A stretch of 64,000 nucleotides of DNA from Argyresthia goedartella. Its lineage: Eukaryota; Arthropoda; Insecta; Lepidoptera; Argyresthiidae. Location: the NCBI GenBank assembly GCA_949825045.1, contig OX463827.1, positions 22,501 through 86,500 on the forward strand, read 5' to 3'. The stretch's first letter is position 1. Every line of letters begins with the position of its first letter. The notes under the pieces were generated by a model. It saw nothing but the letters and a program-made list of their open reading frames with translations. It ran no database searches and was not told the origin of the DNA. This document shows, one piece after another, positions 57,281 to 62,579 of this stretch. The translations under genes were made by a program, and so were the position numbers.

Positions 57281-59593
57281 CTTGGACACCATTTACACAC
57301 ATTGATCTAGTCCCAAACTAGGATTCCCTGAATCTTGGGTACTTGACAACGATATACATGCTTGTATAAATAAATATTATACTTAGATAGATAAACAACC
57401 ATGACTAGGGTAAAAACATCCGTTCTCGTCAAACAAATATTTGCCACCTCCGGGACTCGAACCCGGGACCCTTGGCTTCGTAGGCAGGGTCACTACCGAC
57501 TAGTCCATTCGGGTCGTCGGGTTCCGTGGTCTAATGGGTTTCACGTTTGCTTCTCACACAGGAGATGCAGGTTCGATTCCTGACCAGGTAGCAATGACAT
57601 AATGAATTTATCTTAAGTACCGGACGTTCTAACGGTGATGGTAAACATCGTGAAGAAACCTTCATTGCTCCATAGTTGCGGCGATGGGCTAGCCCCCTGT
57701 CACGGAAAATGGAGTATTGAATAACTGGCTGAACGTGGGCACAATTGTGCCTATGCCACCCCGTGTGCAAAAAGTCGTGACGCTCTGTTATGTGTTATGT
57801 TAAGGAAGTTATAATAAACGCGACGTGTACATGAACAGCCCGGCCGACAGGATGTCCCAGTCACATCGACGCACCCAAGACACTCGCACACACTCACACA
57901 CCTCAGACACAGTCACGACGACGTATACATGAAGAGCCCGGCCGACAGGTGTAACAGCAACATCAACGCACCCAAAACACTCGCACACACATACACACAC
58001 CTCAGACACAGTCACGACGACGTATACATGAAGAGCCCGGCCGACAGGTGTAACAGCAACATCAACACACCCAAGACACTCGCACACACACACACACCTC
58101 AGACACAGTCACGACGACGTATACATGAAGAGCCCGGCCGACAGGTGTAACAGCAACGTCAACGCACCCAAGACACTCGCACACACACACACACACACCT
58201 CAGACACAGTCACGACGACGTATACATGAAGAGCCCGGCCGACAGGTGTAACAGCAACGTCAACGCACCCAAGACACTCGCACACACACACACCTCAGGC
58301 ACAGTCATGACGACGGATACATGAACAGCCCGGCCGACAGGTGTAACAGCAACATCAACGCACCCAAGGCACTCGCTCACACAGGTACCGTCTCGACGCC
58401 AGCCAAATAAACTACATACTATCCTTTGATAAACAAAAAACATACCGAATTTTAAAGAAATACACACGGAGATTATTAAAATCAAAAAATATTAAATCTA
58501 TCACCGGATTCCCGATATTTTTATATCCTTTTATCATTTTCATCACAAAGTTAAGGATATTAAAAATTATACCTAGCGCTGAAAGAAACACATCTGTCGA
58601 ATAAAATGAAGTGAAAAGATAAAATATGCTGAGACCTCGTCGACTTCGATGGAGGTGTCAGGAGACGAGGGTTTGATAGATTTCAGTATGAAATAATAGA
58701 GACGACAAACTTCATGGGAACATAAATCTGTGTCAGCCGCCTCATTGGGAGCCGGCTTACCCGCTGCCGCCGCCCTCGGTCGGGGCTAATGGAAAATATT
58801 TTCTTTCCGACGAAGAGGTTTCGAAAGCCACATAAAATATTTATGTGTTCAGATGACGGCGACGCTCGAGATTCGTCTCGGGTCCATTACCTTAAGCATT
58901 ATCGTAAATAAAGCGAGCACCCTCGAGCCATCGCGACGCGACTTAGCGCTTCTAGCCGCTGCCGCCGCCACGCCATATTAATTATATTAGCATTATGATG
59001 TTAAGTTATGTAGTGTGTGTATGTGGATGTGTACATACGCCACGCTCGCCCAGGTCGCGCACGGGGCAGTGCAGGAAGGCGGTGCCGCCGAGCTGCGCGA
59101 GTACATCCTCGCGCGTGTTGTTGATGCTGGGCTCGCGGCGCAGCGCCTCCAGCGCGCCCTCCCATAGCGCGCGCCAGCCCGCCTCGCCCTCCTCCCCCGC
59201 ACCTAGTGACGCAGCACCCGCAGCCCCCACCGCGCCTGCCACCACAACCTCCGCCTGGCGCCGGCGCCGCTCTGCGGAGAGATGGCATTCTTGTGATCAT
59301 ATGTAAGTAACTCAGTGTTGTATGGGATCCTACCTTTCTTTTGTAGGTACATAAAATTTATCTCTTACTGTGTTGGTAAGCATGAATCACGGCAACTGCT
59401 AGACCGATTAGGATGAACATTTTTTTAAACTAGTCGTTGAAATCTTAGGTTTTCTTAGGTAATTTTGTTTACTCCGTTAAAACTTAAAACAGCCAGTGCT
59501 CTTGAAACGCCTACCGTGTGTTGTCCCCGCGTCGCCCGCCAGCGCCGCCAAAAGCAGCAGCACCGCTGCCGGCCTTACTCCGCGCGTGCACAT
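28270..59593 (-). CDS. dpr: Dpr-family two-Ig-domain cell-surface protein (complete, six coding exons)
   Basis: Six minus-strand exons join in phase into 324 codons plus stop: 59593-59515, 59271-59039, 30544-30383, 29698-29564, 28724-28511, 28421-28270. The product has a signal peptide, an Ala/Gly/Glu-rich linker, an Ig1 V-type domain ([27 protein letters not shown]), an Ig2 domain ([31 protein letters not shown]) and a hydrophobic C-terminus after GDKMAA-type text. This is the layout of Drosophila Dpr proteins, neuronal surface receptors that bind DIP proteins in synaptic partner matching (family knowledge). Introns are 243, 28494, 684, 839 and 89 bases; the large one is packed with transposons. 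Which dpr paralogue this is cannot be settled by eye; dpr13-like features are only an impression. Confidence 0.9.
28511..28724 (-). CDS. dpr: dpr-like exon 5: Ig2
   Basis: Acceptor CGTCAG|TCG at 28725. It encodes [33 protein letters not shown] and the Ig2 cysteine in [15 protein letters not shown]. The donor is either GTCAGT at 28510, giving Q-G-S-D-K-M at the join, or a GC-type donor three bases earlier, giving Q-G-D-K-M as in most Dpr proteins. Both keep the frame. Confidence 0.9.
28777..28848. repeat. Perfect 33-base-arm hairpin in the dpr-like intron
   Basis: Arms 28777-28809 and 28816-28848 are exact reverse complements around a 6-base loop (ACCCTC). It lies 50 bases upstream of the exon 5 acceptor. 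It may be a foldback transposon, a snapback duplication or a small-RNA precursor. No Dicer-like offset or mismatch pattern argues for a microRNA. Confidence 0.9.
29564..29698 (-). CDS. dpr: dpr-like exon 4: end of Ig1, start of Ig2
   Basis: Acceptor TCCAG|GTG at 29699, donor AAA|GTGAGT at 29563; 45 codons in phase 0. It reads [22 protein letters not shown] and [16 protein letters not shown] and CIIEK are characteristic of the Ig1-Ig2 junction in Dpr proteins. Confidence 0.92.
29990..30215 (-). mobile_element. tRNA-derived SINE in the dpr-like intron
   Basis: On the minus strand a tRNA-like head with box B-like GAGTTCGAATCCC (near 30130-30142) is followed by a body ending near 29990. It is not a functional tRNA: the cloverleaf cannot be completed. 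Confidence 0.6.
30383..30544 (-). CDS. dpr: dpr-like exon 3: core of Ig1
   Basis: Acceptor TGCAG|GTG at 30545, donor CAG|GTATGT at 30382; 54 codons in phase 0. It contains the Ig tryptophan ([12 protein letters not shown]), [27 protein letters not shown] and the second disulphide cysteine in YECQ. The acceptor lies inside a GT-rich tract, and its first ~60 bases plus the acceptor are repeated in tandem upstream (30545-30810) and at 57820-58390. Confidence 0.92.
30545..30810 (-). repeat. Tandem partial duplications of the exon 3 splice acceptor and exon start
   Basis: Directly upstream of exon 3 on the minus strand, two further copies of the acceptor-like (G)TGCAG/GTGTCG plus VSWVR-coding start occur near 30640 and 30754. 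Each is followed by decayed exon text (AGCCGGGCTATTCATG) and GT-rich intron. A third partial unit ends near 30805. The spacing is about 95-115 bases. A (CA)n run lies at 30648-30685. Confidence 0.85.
30811..30900 (-). mobile_element. SINE 3'-tail fragment with (ATT)n
   Basis: An (AAT)n run and the following ACCTTGTACACTATTTACACA match the 3' end of the minus-strand SINE at 57244-57518. The head is absent. Confidence 0.55.
30985..31191 (+). other. Unrecognised 68-codon ORF
   Basis: A Lys-rich ORF (ends [11 protein letters not shown]) that is more GC-rich than its surroundings, inside the big dpr-like intron. I do not recognise it. It may be the end of a transposon or retrogene coding region. 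Its coding status is unproven. Confidence 0.25.
31530..33850 (-). mobile_element. Minus-strand non-LTR retrotransposon, CR1/Jockey superfamily, decayed
   Basis: From 33850 down: a partial endonuclease ([15 protein letters not shown]), then a linker and reverse transcriptase N-terminus ([14 protein letters not shown], near 33020-33060), and a long open palm-thumb frame. The 3' end is AT-rich with a (GAATT)n run near 31530-31556. Internal stops near 32843 and frame changes near 33400 inactivate it. Part of the endonuclease containing the metal-binding residues is missing. Confidence 0.8.
31701..32810 (-). pseudogene. LINE reverse transcriptase palm to C-terminus
   Basis: 369 open codons: [48 protein letters not shown] and the catalytic YADD ([10 protein letters not shown] near 32340), then KYLGHLV and a Cys-poor C-terminus. 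The palm residues are intact. It is separated from its own N-terminal half (32828-33457) by a stop and frame change near 32815-32845. Confidence 0.8.
34141..34260 (+). repeat. Exact 60-base tandem duplication (2 units)
   Basis: Units 34141-34200 and 34201-34260 differ at three positions. They fall in a 118-codon ORF (34033-34389) of unknown nature, so the duplication is in frame, 20 codons per unit. Confidence 0.95.
34640..35590 (+). mobile_element. 5'-truncated LINE fragment, plus strand
   Basis: The C-terminal part of a CR1/Jockey-type reverse transcriptase: [13 protein letters not shown] near 34690, then an open frame at 34765-35265 with [19 protein letters not shown] and RTHIPDYL. It ends in an AT-rich tail with (AAAAT)n at about 35562-35585. 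Confidence 0.75.
35860..38506 (+). repeat. Two direct copies of a ~1.1-kb unclassified repeat
   Basis: Copy one (about 35860-37025) and copy two (about 37290-38506) match over nearly their full length, beginning around GTAGTGATA and ending around AAACGACGTCTGCGAGTTCA, with small indels. About 260 unrelated bases lie between them. Neither copy encodes a recognisable protein. Copy two has an 18-base unit repeated three times at 37867-37920. Confidence 0.8.
37867..37920 (+). repeat. 18-base tandem repeat, three units
   Basis: GTTCACGTACGCCTGTAC is repeated three times inside the second 1.1-kb copy; the first copy has only one related unit. Confidence 0.9.
38521..38600. repeat. Small foldback element
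   Basis: An outer inverted repeat (TTATTTGTCTCTGAGC at 38521-38536 with GCTCAGAGATAAATAA at 38583-38598) and an inner one (GACCTCTCT...AGAGAGTGGTC) form an 80-base foldback, MITE-like in structure. Confidence 0.7.
38683..38724. repeat. Perfect 18-base-arm hairpin
   Basis: Arms 38683-38700 and 38707-38724 are exact reverse complements around a TTATTT loop. Confidence 0.9.
39040..39490. mobile_element. MITE-like interspersed repeat
   Basis: Inverted AGGGTTCCGTACC (39098-39110) and GGTACGGAACCCT (39470-39482) frame about 370 bases with ACAGACCGACAGACAG-type text. I recall very similar sequence as a common dispersed repeat in moth and butterfly genomes; that memory is unverified. No coding. Confidence 0.55.
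40281..40540 (+). repeat. Diverged direct repeat pair
   Basis: About 40 bases starting near TTATAAGCGGTGGCCTTGAA at 40281-40320 recur at 40494-40533 with few changes. No gene was recognised around them. Confidence 0.75.
41170..41300 (-). mobile_element. SINE 3' fragment with (ATT)n tail
   Basis: (AAT)n at 41178-41195 is followed by text resembling the SINE body near 57300-57340 (CACACTAGGATACCCTG). Confidence 0.5.
41598..41843 (+). repeat. 5' LTR of Gypsy element
   Basis: 246 bases, starting TG and ending CA. It contains an internal palindrome CACGTACCTAATCTAGGTACGTG near 41692-41714, written here only as a site. Confidence 0.85.
41847..41862 (+). promoter_or_regulatory. Primer-binding site of Gypsy element
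   Basis: TGGTGACCCGAAAACT follows the 5' LTR by three bases; the leading TGG would pair with a tRNA CCA end. Confidence 0.55.
42266..42784 (+). pseudogene. Gypsy gag remnant
   Basis: Capsid-like text ([36 protein letters not shown]) is typical of insect Gypsy gag. The expected Cys/His box (YFHAHFGKK, then [12 protein letters not shown]) is split by a frameshift near 42655, so the open frame drifts into wrong coding. Confidence 0.7.
42796..43371 (+). pseudogene. Gypsy protease and start of reverse transcriptase
   Basis: The frame enters a retroviral-type aspartic protease; the motif is LIDIGVN, so the usual D-T/S-G has Ile in place of Thr. [12 protein letters not shown] is its C-terminal signature. 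The reverse transcriptase starts with [11 protein letters not shown] and [15 protein letters not shown] and then hits TAA at 43369-43371 where a Glu codon would be expected. Confidence 0.75.
43372..44228 (+). pseudogene. Gypsy reverse transcriptase and start of RNase H
   Basis: Readable in several frames: [46 protein letters not shown], the catalytic FVDD near 43725, and [13 protein letters not shown]. RNase H begins with [16 protein letters not shown]. Breaks lie near 43540, 43784, 43904 and 44226. Confidence 0.75.
44228..45252 (+). pseudogene. Gypsy RNase H and integrase
   Basis: RNase H continues with [16 protein letters not shown] and [11 protein letters not shown]. The integrase zinc domain ([26 protein letters not shown] near 44840) precedes the core: HIDIVGPLP near 44945 and [10 protein letters not shown] near 45120. 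The Glu helix is shifted out of frame near 45195 but still readable in another frame up to 45300. Confidence 0.75.
45361..45810 (+). pseudogene. Gypsy integrase C-terminus
   Basis: It opens with [18 protein letters not shown], followed by a beta-rich chromatin/DNA-binding C-terminal region ([20 protein letters not shown]). Stop at 45808. It is separated from the core by stops near 45300. Confidence 0.75.
45943..46096 (+). pseudogene. Membrane-anchor remnant after Gypsy pol
   Basis: A short reading frame between integrase and the polypurine tract encodes a hydrophilic lead ([12 protein letters not shown]), a strongly hydrophobic segment ([15 protein letters not shown]) and a basic tail ending in a stop. 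Its position and profile resemble the membrane end of an envelope-like third ORF in errantivirus-type Gypsy elements. The rest of such an ORF is absent. Inference only. Confidence 0.5.
46232..46477 (+). repeat. 3' LTR of Gypsy element
   Basis: 246 bases, same length as the 5' LTR with scattered differences. Preceded by a purine-rich tract. Confidence 0.85.
46500..48790 (-). mobile_element. Minus-strand CR1-like LINE, decayed
   Basis: From 48790 down: FFRTV/KYIRSK-like linker, [10 protein letters not shown] (near 48400), [23 protein letters not shown] (near 47950, listed as a site), [21 protein letters not shown] (start 47595), FADD near 47490, [12 protein letters not shown] near 47250, and a C-terminus with [12 protein letters not shown] near 47030. 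Frameshifts near 48100, 47600 and 47050 and an unrelated insert near 48480-48660 inactivate it. BEL copy 2 starts at its 5' side. Confidence 0.75.
48797..49342 (-). repeat. 3' LTR of BEL copy 2
   Basis: 546 bases on the minus strand, TGTTCGATTC... to ...GCCTGAACA. It shares ends and several blocks with the copy 1 LTR but differs in the middle. Confidence 0.9.
49375..54981 (-). CDS. BEL/Pao gag-pol polyprotein, intact 1868 codons
   Basis: One uninterrupted frame from ATG at 54981 to TAA at 49375. Order with rough residue numbers: DUF1759-type gag (20-300); zinc knuckles [27 protein letters not shown] and [13 protein letters not shown] (about 330-400); aspartic protease LLDSGAQG (about 609); reverse transcriptase with YVDD (about 1016); RNase H starting [10 protein letters not shown] (about 1190) with WTDSQIV; integrase zinc domain HIKNAHAG (about 1503); DDE core GTDFAGPF (1573), SDNGTNY (1638) and FEAVVKSAK (about 1690); and C-terminal [11 protein letters not shown]. 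Every catalytic residue I can check is present. It would make all functions for an element copy, but the damaged 5' LTR means its own transcription and priming are doubtful. Confidence 0.93.
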   Translation of the reverse strand: MSLSEIQKGVYKELRWFSSAHGLIDRLDRHDVVLERSMDVKERYNRVLELSAQAESVDGCAPDRLSRLIGDVDQCMEMAAAITQKAADIRRQRESSHGGDIEAPLPLQGSGSRLPAITMPTFDGVSGEWMSFINLFDSLVHMRSDITKSVKMAQLVAALRGEPRELVAHLTVTEGNYETARQLLVRRYHNKRRLADAQLNRLFSIPVVNMVGAIQTEVLNPMLSVTKALENLGLPVGEWSYLLLYIVLSRLPADVQTRFEQSHGRSAEDLPAFSDLVGFLEEEARRAENLGLTVTHPSEPQRAAGSAVSRGPPTRKDRTNRQSYGTVSELTPHGETCPCCRQIGHAVANCNKFGELRVQGRRRMAKQRSWCFLCLGPHMARDCTRTQMCGYCGGPHNNLLCMNRSGQQPPQGRTQGDTAWGPENSFATRSATQGPMSPRAQGSTRVQGRTQDHYMGGPEFSVATQHPTQRDIGCVEQAVTGGCHGTPSSYAGAVRTPPQLSPRSSPRPRRSHVMSPPLMERPRLNSRPPPFTGNRRLGMEPARGPFVQWDPLAYSCIPDRLQAQWGPGGPRYEFAAQPFVAPQPETVVLPIASVLVWDLAGNPTYVRALLDSGAQGCIVSNDLAKWLGLKVNRYNKSIRGVGNVTVTNVVGQSVITFSPRYDILTKTSVQALVMTHVMGRHPLVKLNPAVRFLTSGLKLADPDFDTPAPVDLLLGADVLGRFLLSDQRVLQPDGLIAVDTKFGHVIMGPALPMVRPAESDGILIGSALSDVIQRFWEIEEPPTVRRVDADEEECELFYQNSTGRLRSGRFVTRPPFRADRPPLGESRKMAETRLMSMERRMTRDAVFKQKYVDFMREYESLGHMSVSGVDWRSEDHCFLPHHAVLRTPTGKIRVVFDGSAPTSNGMSLNQCLHSGPKLSRDISDILTSFRRHQIVFVADIRMMFRQTVIHPADRRYQLILWRESTAEPVKVYELNTNTYGLRSSPYLAMRTLRELASRDRVSYPRAAAILEQDLYVDDVCTGVASVEEALDRRDELIQLLERGGYELRKWMSNSPELMAGLPDEFQQDPHVFENLDNPNMLSVLGIQYRPVHDEFTYRVVLETPKAWTKRSVLSTIARTFDPNGWISPVTFALKCFMQRLWAAQLTWDTHLSGDLLTDWTRMFTSLSGINNVSLPRKLVPAGDYRATLHGFCDASERGFAAAVYLRTVTSTGEVDVRLVLAKSKVAPIRTRMTIPKLELSGAALLTKLLNHTLTVLRGSVFLENTVYAWTDSQIVLCWLKASVHNLEVFVANRVFQIVSSEVPLTWRHVPGELNPSDCASRGCQAPELVRHHLWWGPPWLAKRESDWPHSNVVVSSDHGPRAAVHVTQKAEDPDAGFLLDRYSSLDKLINVSTWIRRFARNCRTPRDQRTLNPILTPAERNESLLNLVRLVQSSKFGAELEIIRSGRSKLKGADARLNPFVDSTGLLRVGGRLRNANLSYSARHPLLLPKGGQLVELLVTDRHIKNAHAGCNALLATLQREFWILSARRVIRNIVFRCMPCYRLKAATMQPLMEDLPPDRVNEVRPFSGVGTDFAGPFMVKSSRLRTARQYKAYLCVFVCLSTKAVHLELIADLSTEAFIACLDRFVSRRGLPTLIRSDNGTNYIGAERYLREIVNFLNVNKVDIGTALSRRGIQWTFSPPICPHWGEIFEAVVKSAKTHLGRIVGQTALTFEELATLFCKIEAVLNSRPLCPLSSDPNYLEALTPGHFLIGQPLNALPEHPFEGVKLYRLSRYQMLQQFTQNFWKRWSLEYLHILQQRLKWTDKTSPPSVGDLVLVKDANLPPLRWRRGRIVNLFPGKDGTPRSAEVLVGGSVLKRAVATLSRLPVD
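55340..55597 (-). repeat. Truncated 5' LTR of BEL copy 2
   Basis: Only the first 258 bases of the LTR remain. The break falls after TTTCGTGCCCGATTGTTT, where the text jumps to leader sequence. Confidence 0.9.
55603..56223 (+). other. Unrecognised intronic stretch
   Basis: No gene or family recognised. A short GCGAGTGTGCGAGTGT repeat lies near 56060-56085. Confidence 0.35.
56224..56735. pseudogene. LINE reverse transcriptase C-terminal fragments on opposite strands
   Basis: The minus strand (56400-56224) has [20 protein letters not shown] and HKLNKSNN, like the end of CR1-type proteins. The plus strand (56560-56735) has [14 protein letters not shown] and YPTFLRDSL, like the thumb region. The two pieces meet near 56480-56560 in opposite orientation, suggesting an inverted or two-element remnant. 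Confidence 0.5.
57244..57518 (-). mobile_element. tRNA-derived SINE, minus strand, with (ATT)n tail
   Basis: The head is at 57518 with box B-like GGGTTCGAGTCCC (57452-57464 region), the body follows, and the 3' end GGTGTCCAAGG runs into an (ATT)n tail at 57244-57279. The head matches the tRNA-like head of the telomeric short element at 6010-6129. It is head-to-head with the next SINE. Confidence 0.75.
57519..57800 (+). mobile_element. tRNA-derived SINE, plus strand
   Basis: A tRNA-like head with box A-like GTGGTCTAATGGG and box B-like GGTTCGATTCC (near 57571) is followed by a body through GATGGGCTAGCCCCCTGTCA to a GTTATGTGTTATG tail. It is a different SINE family from its neighbour. Confidence 0.75.
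57820..58390 (-). repeat. Six-unit minisatellite derived from dpr-like exon 3 and its acceptor
   Basis: Six units (repeat landmark ATGAA[C/G]AGCCCGGCC at 57831, 57928, 58028, 58125, 58225 and 58321), spacing 96-100 bases. Each unit on the minus strand is a GT-rich intron end, an acceptor-like GAGTGTC and the first ~60 bases of exon 3. The unit nearest 57830 still encodes [21 protein letters not shown], almost the real exon start; the others have drifted. Confidence 0.9.
58391..59038 (-). other. Intronic sequence just downstream of dpr-like exon 2
   Basis: No transposon features from about 58640 to 58980; the composition is mixed, with GCCGCTGCCGCCGCC runs at two places. It could hold conserved intronic regulation, but I see no specific site. 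Confidence 0.35.
59039..59271 (-). CDS. dpr: dpr-like exon 2: linker and start of Ig1
   Basis: Acceptor CTCTCCGCAG|AG at 59272, donor GGC|GTATGT at 59038. It encodes an unusually Ala/Gly/Glu-rich, GC-rich linker ([13 protein letters not shown]), the glycosylation sequon NNT, and the first Ig1 strand with the first disulphide cysteine ([17 protein letters not shown]). It ends in phase 0 exactly where exon 3 starts with VSW. Confidence 0.85.
59515..59593 (-). CDS. dpr: dpr-like coding exon 1: signal peptide
   Basis: The ATG at 59593 opens 26 codons plus one base: a short basic start, the hydrophobic core [12 protein letters not shown] and small residues fitting signal-peptidase cleavage. The donor is G|GTAGGC at 59514. 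The single leftover base joins the two starting bases of the next exon to make a Glu codon. Upstream, a splice acceptor (TTACAG near 59684) suggests a longer exon with about 90 bases of 5' UTR and a further non-coding exon elsewhere. Confidence 0.8.
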
Positions 59594-59698
59594 CACCCCC
59601 AAAGCCCCCTTTACCCCGCTGCCTCACCGCGGCGTTCGCTGCGTCTCCGCGCCGCCCTGCACGCGGCGCCACCGTCGTCTCCTGTAACGATACAAAAA

Positions 59699-60165
59699 AA
59701 CAAACATTATAACAAAAGGCTGGAAGGAAAGGATGAAGGAAAGGAAATTGACTAAACAGATTTAAACAGCGGGTGTGAAAGGAACCGTTGGACGGGGATG
59801 CACAAGAAGGTCCTATAAAGACCTGATTTTATCAACAATGAATATTTTTATAAAAACATTTCTACATAGTTTTAGAAGAGATCGGCCAAGTACTAGGTCA
59901 TTGCTGGGTGGGAGGGTACTAGTAGCAGTACTGAGCGGTCTGCGCGCGCGCTGCCGGCTTGAGTGGAGCTCGGGGCATGACTCAGAGGAACTGTGGCTGA
60001 CGCTCCAGCTGCCTGCGCCCCGCTCATTAAATAACGACTACCGTAACCTACACATTGCATGTGGCTATTTTTCACATAACCGCAATCACTTTTAGTTATA
60101 ATGCAGTTTCATTTAATCTCACTCAGCTTAACCTTATTAGGAAATTGAAACAGCCTGTCTATATT
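59699..60165 (+). other. Sequence upstream of the dpr-like first coding exon
   Basis: No supported ORF. A GC-rich patch at 59940-60025 is unlike the flanks and could be a non-coding exon or regulatory DNA of the dpr-like gene. No clear TATA or initiator was assigned. Confidence 0.3.
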
Positions 60166-60169
60166 CATG

Positions 60170-62575
60170 AGAATTTCGCACGTGGTGGAATGATAATCAC
60201 TTTGACTACCTAAATTCGATCCTTGATAATAGTTCTGACATATTTTTAAATAATCCTGACGATTTATTTCTGTTAGTTGGTGATTTCAACATAACACAAG
60301 CTTCTTGGACTTTGGAGCAAGGCGTTAACAGACTAGCTTTAAATGATGACAGCGATAAAAAAGTTTTTCTTGCTAGCGATTTTTTGAATTATACTGTTTT
60401 TACACAATTTAACTGGTGTATAAATACAAAGGTAAAAAATATTAGATTTAATTTTAAGCAATGCTGACTGCACTGTTTCCAACTGCTATGACCTTTTGAC
60501 TCCAGAAGATAAACCATAAGTCCTTGGAAATAATAGTGGGTGTACCACAGTTTATATTTCATAAGGACAAAATACGTAGAATCCGAAATTTTCGTGAAAA
60601 AAAGTATGTTGATATTCGTGAAGAACTTAACGAAAAACATTGGTTTGTTATGTCTGATATGAACACTGAGCAGGCAGTTGACTTTTTTCTATTCTAACTT
60701 AAATCACATAATAGCTAAATATATACCTGTACGCATAATAAACTGTTCCAATAATTACCCTCCCTGGTATACGAAAGCATTGATAAAAATAGGAAAAGAC
60801 AAACGCAAATATCATAAACGCTGGAAGGCTTACGAGAATGATTTGGATCGTGTAACCTTCAAAATGTGAAGAGATCGGGAAGGGAAAGTGGAGGAAATTT
60901 GTTACAACTCTTATATCAAAAACTCTGAAAACAAGATCACTGCTGCACCTAAATATTTTTGGTTTTGTATAAAGTCCAAATTTCCTTAAAATCCCATTCC
61001 CGACAGAATGTCTTATCGAAATAATTCCTCCACTGATTGTGAAATTATTTGTAATTATTTGAATGATTATTTTAATACTGATTTTGTAAATCCTAAAAAT
61101 TATATTCGTGAAGCTGATCACAATTATCTTGATAGCTCGGGTAACATCTCATTTATAAACATTACTAAAGACATAGCGCTTAAGGCTTTACAGAAAATTC
61201 ATATTATATTAAGGGCTCAGGACATGATCAAATTCATCCAGTTTTCATAAAATCCTATGTCAAGGAGCTTGCTCGGCCGTTGTTTTATACCTTTCAAATA
61301 TCGTTAAAAGAGGGTTGCTTTCCAGAAATTTGAAAAACAGCTTTAATAACCCCTATTCATAAAGGTGTTACCATATACAGAGGTATTACAAAATCTTCTC
61401 TCTTTGGTAAAGTTCTTGAAAAACTTGTCACCGTCGAACTTACTGCTCTCCTTTCTGGATATATATCCGAACAGCAACATGGTTTCTCCGTGGACTTAGA
61501 GTGGATACCAACCTTGTGACTTATATTGATTTTATTTCTGATGCTCTTGATACCGATTACCAGGTAGACGCCGTGTATACAGACTTTTCTAAAGCGTTCG
61601 ATAAATTGAATCATAAAATTCTTATAAATAAGTTGAAAAAGGTCGGTTTACACGGCGATCCCCTTAGATGGATTGAGTCTTATATCTGTAGTAGAAGTCA
61701 AGCAGTCTCTTTGAAGGGATTTACCTCAAACTTTCTCCCCGTGTCTTCCGGGGTGCCCCAATGGTCACATTTGGGCCCCCTACTATTTATGCTATATGTT
61801 AACGATATGTGTGCATCATTTCGGCTCTCATCCCAAATGCTTTACGCTGATGACACAAAAATAATGAAAGTTATTTCTTCTCAGGAAGACTACAATGCAT
61901 TACAGGCAGACTTAGACACTTTTTCTTCTTATTTTAATGTCAACCTTTTACAGCTAAATGTAGATAAATGCTATGTAATTACCTTTACAAGGCAACACAA
62001 TCCTATAAAGCCATAAAAAGAGTTTTGGAAGTCAGAGACTTGGGTGTCACTCTTGACTTCAAGCTAGACTACAATAAATATATTAATAATATATATTATT
62101 GGGAAATCCATCAAACAATTAGGATTTATACTAAGATTATCTCGACCTTTTCAACAAGCCGAAACTTATAATTGTTTTTTATAATTCATTTGTCCGAAGC
62201 CATCTTGAATTTGCAAGTGTAGTTTGGAACCCACAATATGCGGTTCATATTAATCGCAATGAGAAAATTCAACATAAATTCATTAAAGCACTAGTTTTTC
62301 GCAGTTGTAATTACTTTCAAAATTATTTAAAGTCTGCGCAACGACATCGAATGGCCTCTTTGGAAGAGCGTCGGAGTCATTCAGATTTATTATTATTGTA
62401 CAAATTAGTCAATAATAATATAAATTCTTCATCATTCTTAGCTAAAATTAATTTTAAACTTAACCGTATCTCATCACGTTCAAAACAGACTTTTTATGCT
62501 AACCCTTGTCGCACAAACTATGCAAAAATTCATATTTCAGACGTACAATGCGTGATAACAACACCGATATGACCA
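60170..62575 (+). mobile_element. Jockey-like LINE, plus strand, decayed
   Basis: The endonuclease part has LLVGDFNIT near 60270. The linker has YPPWYTKALIKIGK near 60750. The reverse transcriptase runs from about 61370, with VYTDFSKAFDKLNH near 61575, SSGVPQWSHLGPLLF near 61745 and the catalytic YADD near 61845. The thumb and C-terminus run to 62572 (HRMASLEERRSHSDLL). The GSHLGP-type motif carries Trp in place of Gly before S. Many frame breaks. Confidence 0.8.
61501..62016 (+). pseudogene. Jockey-like reverse transcriptase palm
   Basis: 171 open codons with the first Asp block (YTDFSKAFD), the region B loop and YADDTKIM. It ends near LNVDKCYVITF. Continuation lies in a shifted frame at 61968-62171. 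Confidence 0.75.
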
Positions 62576-62579
62576 ATAA

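Noticed and set aside
57519..57595. Functional tRNA gene (plus strand)
   Set aside because: The tRNA-like part runs into a SINE body and tail with mismatched acceptor stem; better explained as a SINE head.
57809..58485. Cys/Val-rich minus-strand ORFs
   Set aside because: They are translations of GT-rich minisatellite units derived from the dpr-like acceptor region, not a gene.
59465..59755. Plus-strand ORFs near 59.5 kb
   Set aside because: They are antisense to the dpr-like signal-peptide exon, which has a start, hydrophobic core and in-phase donor.
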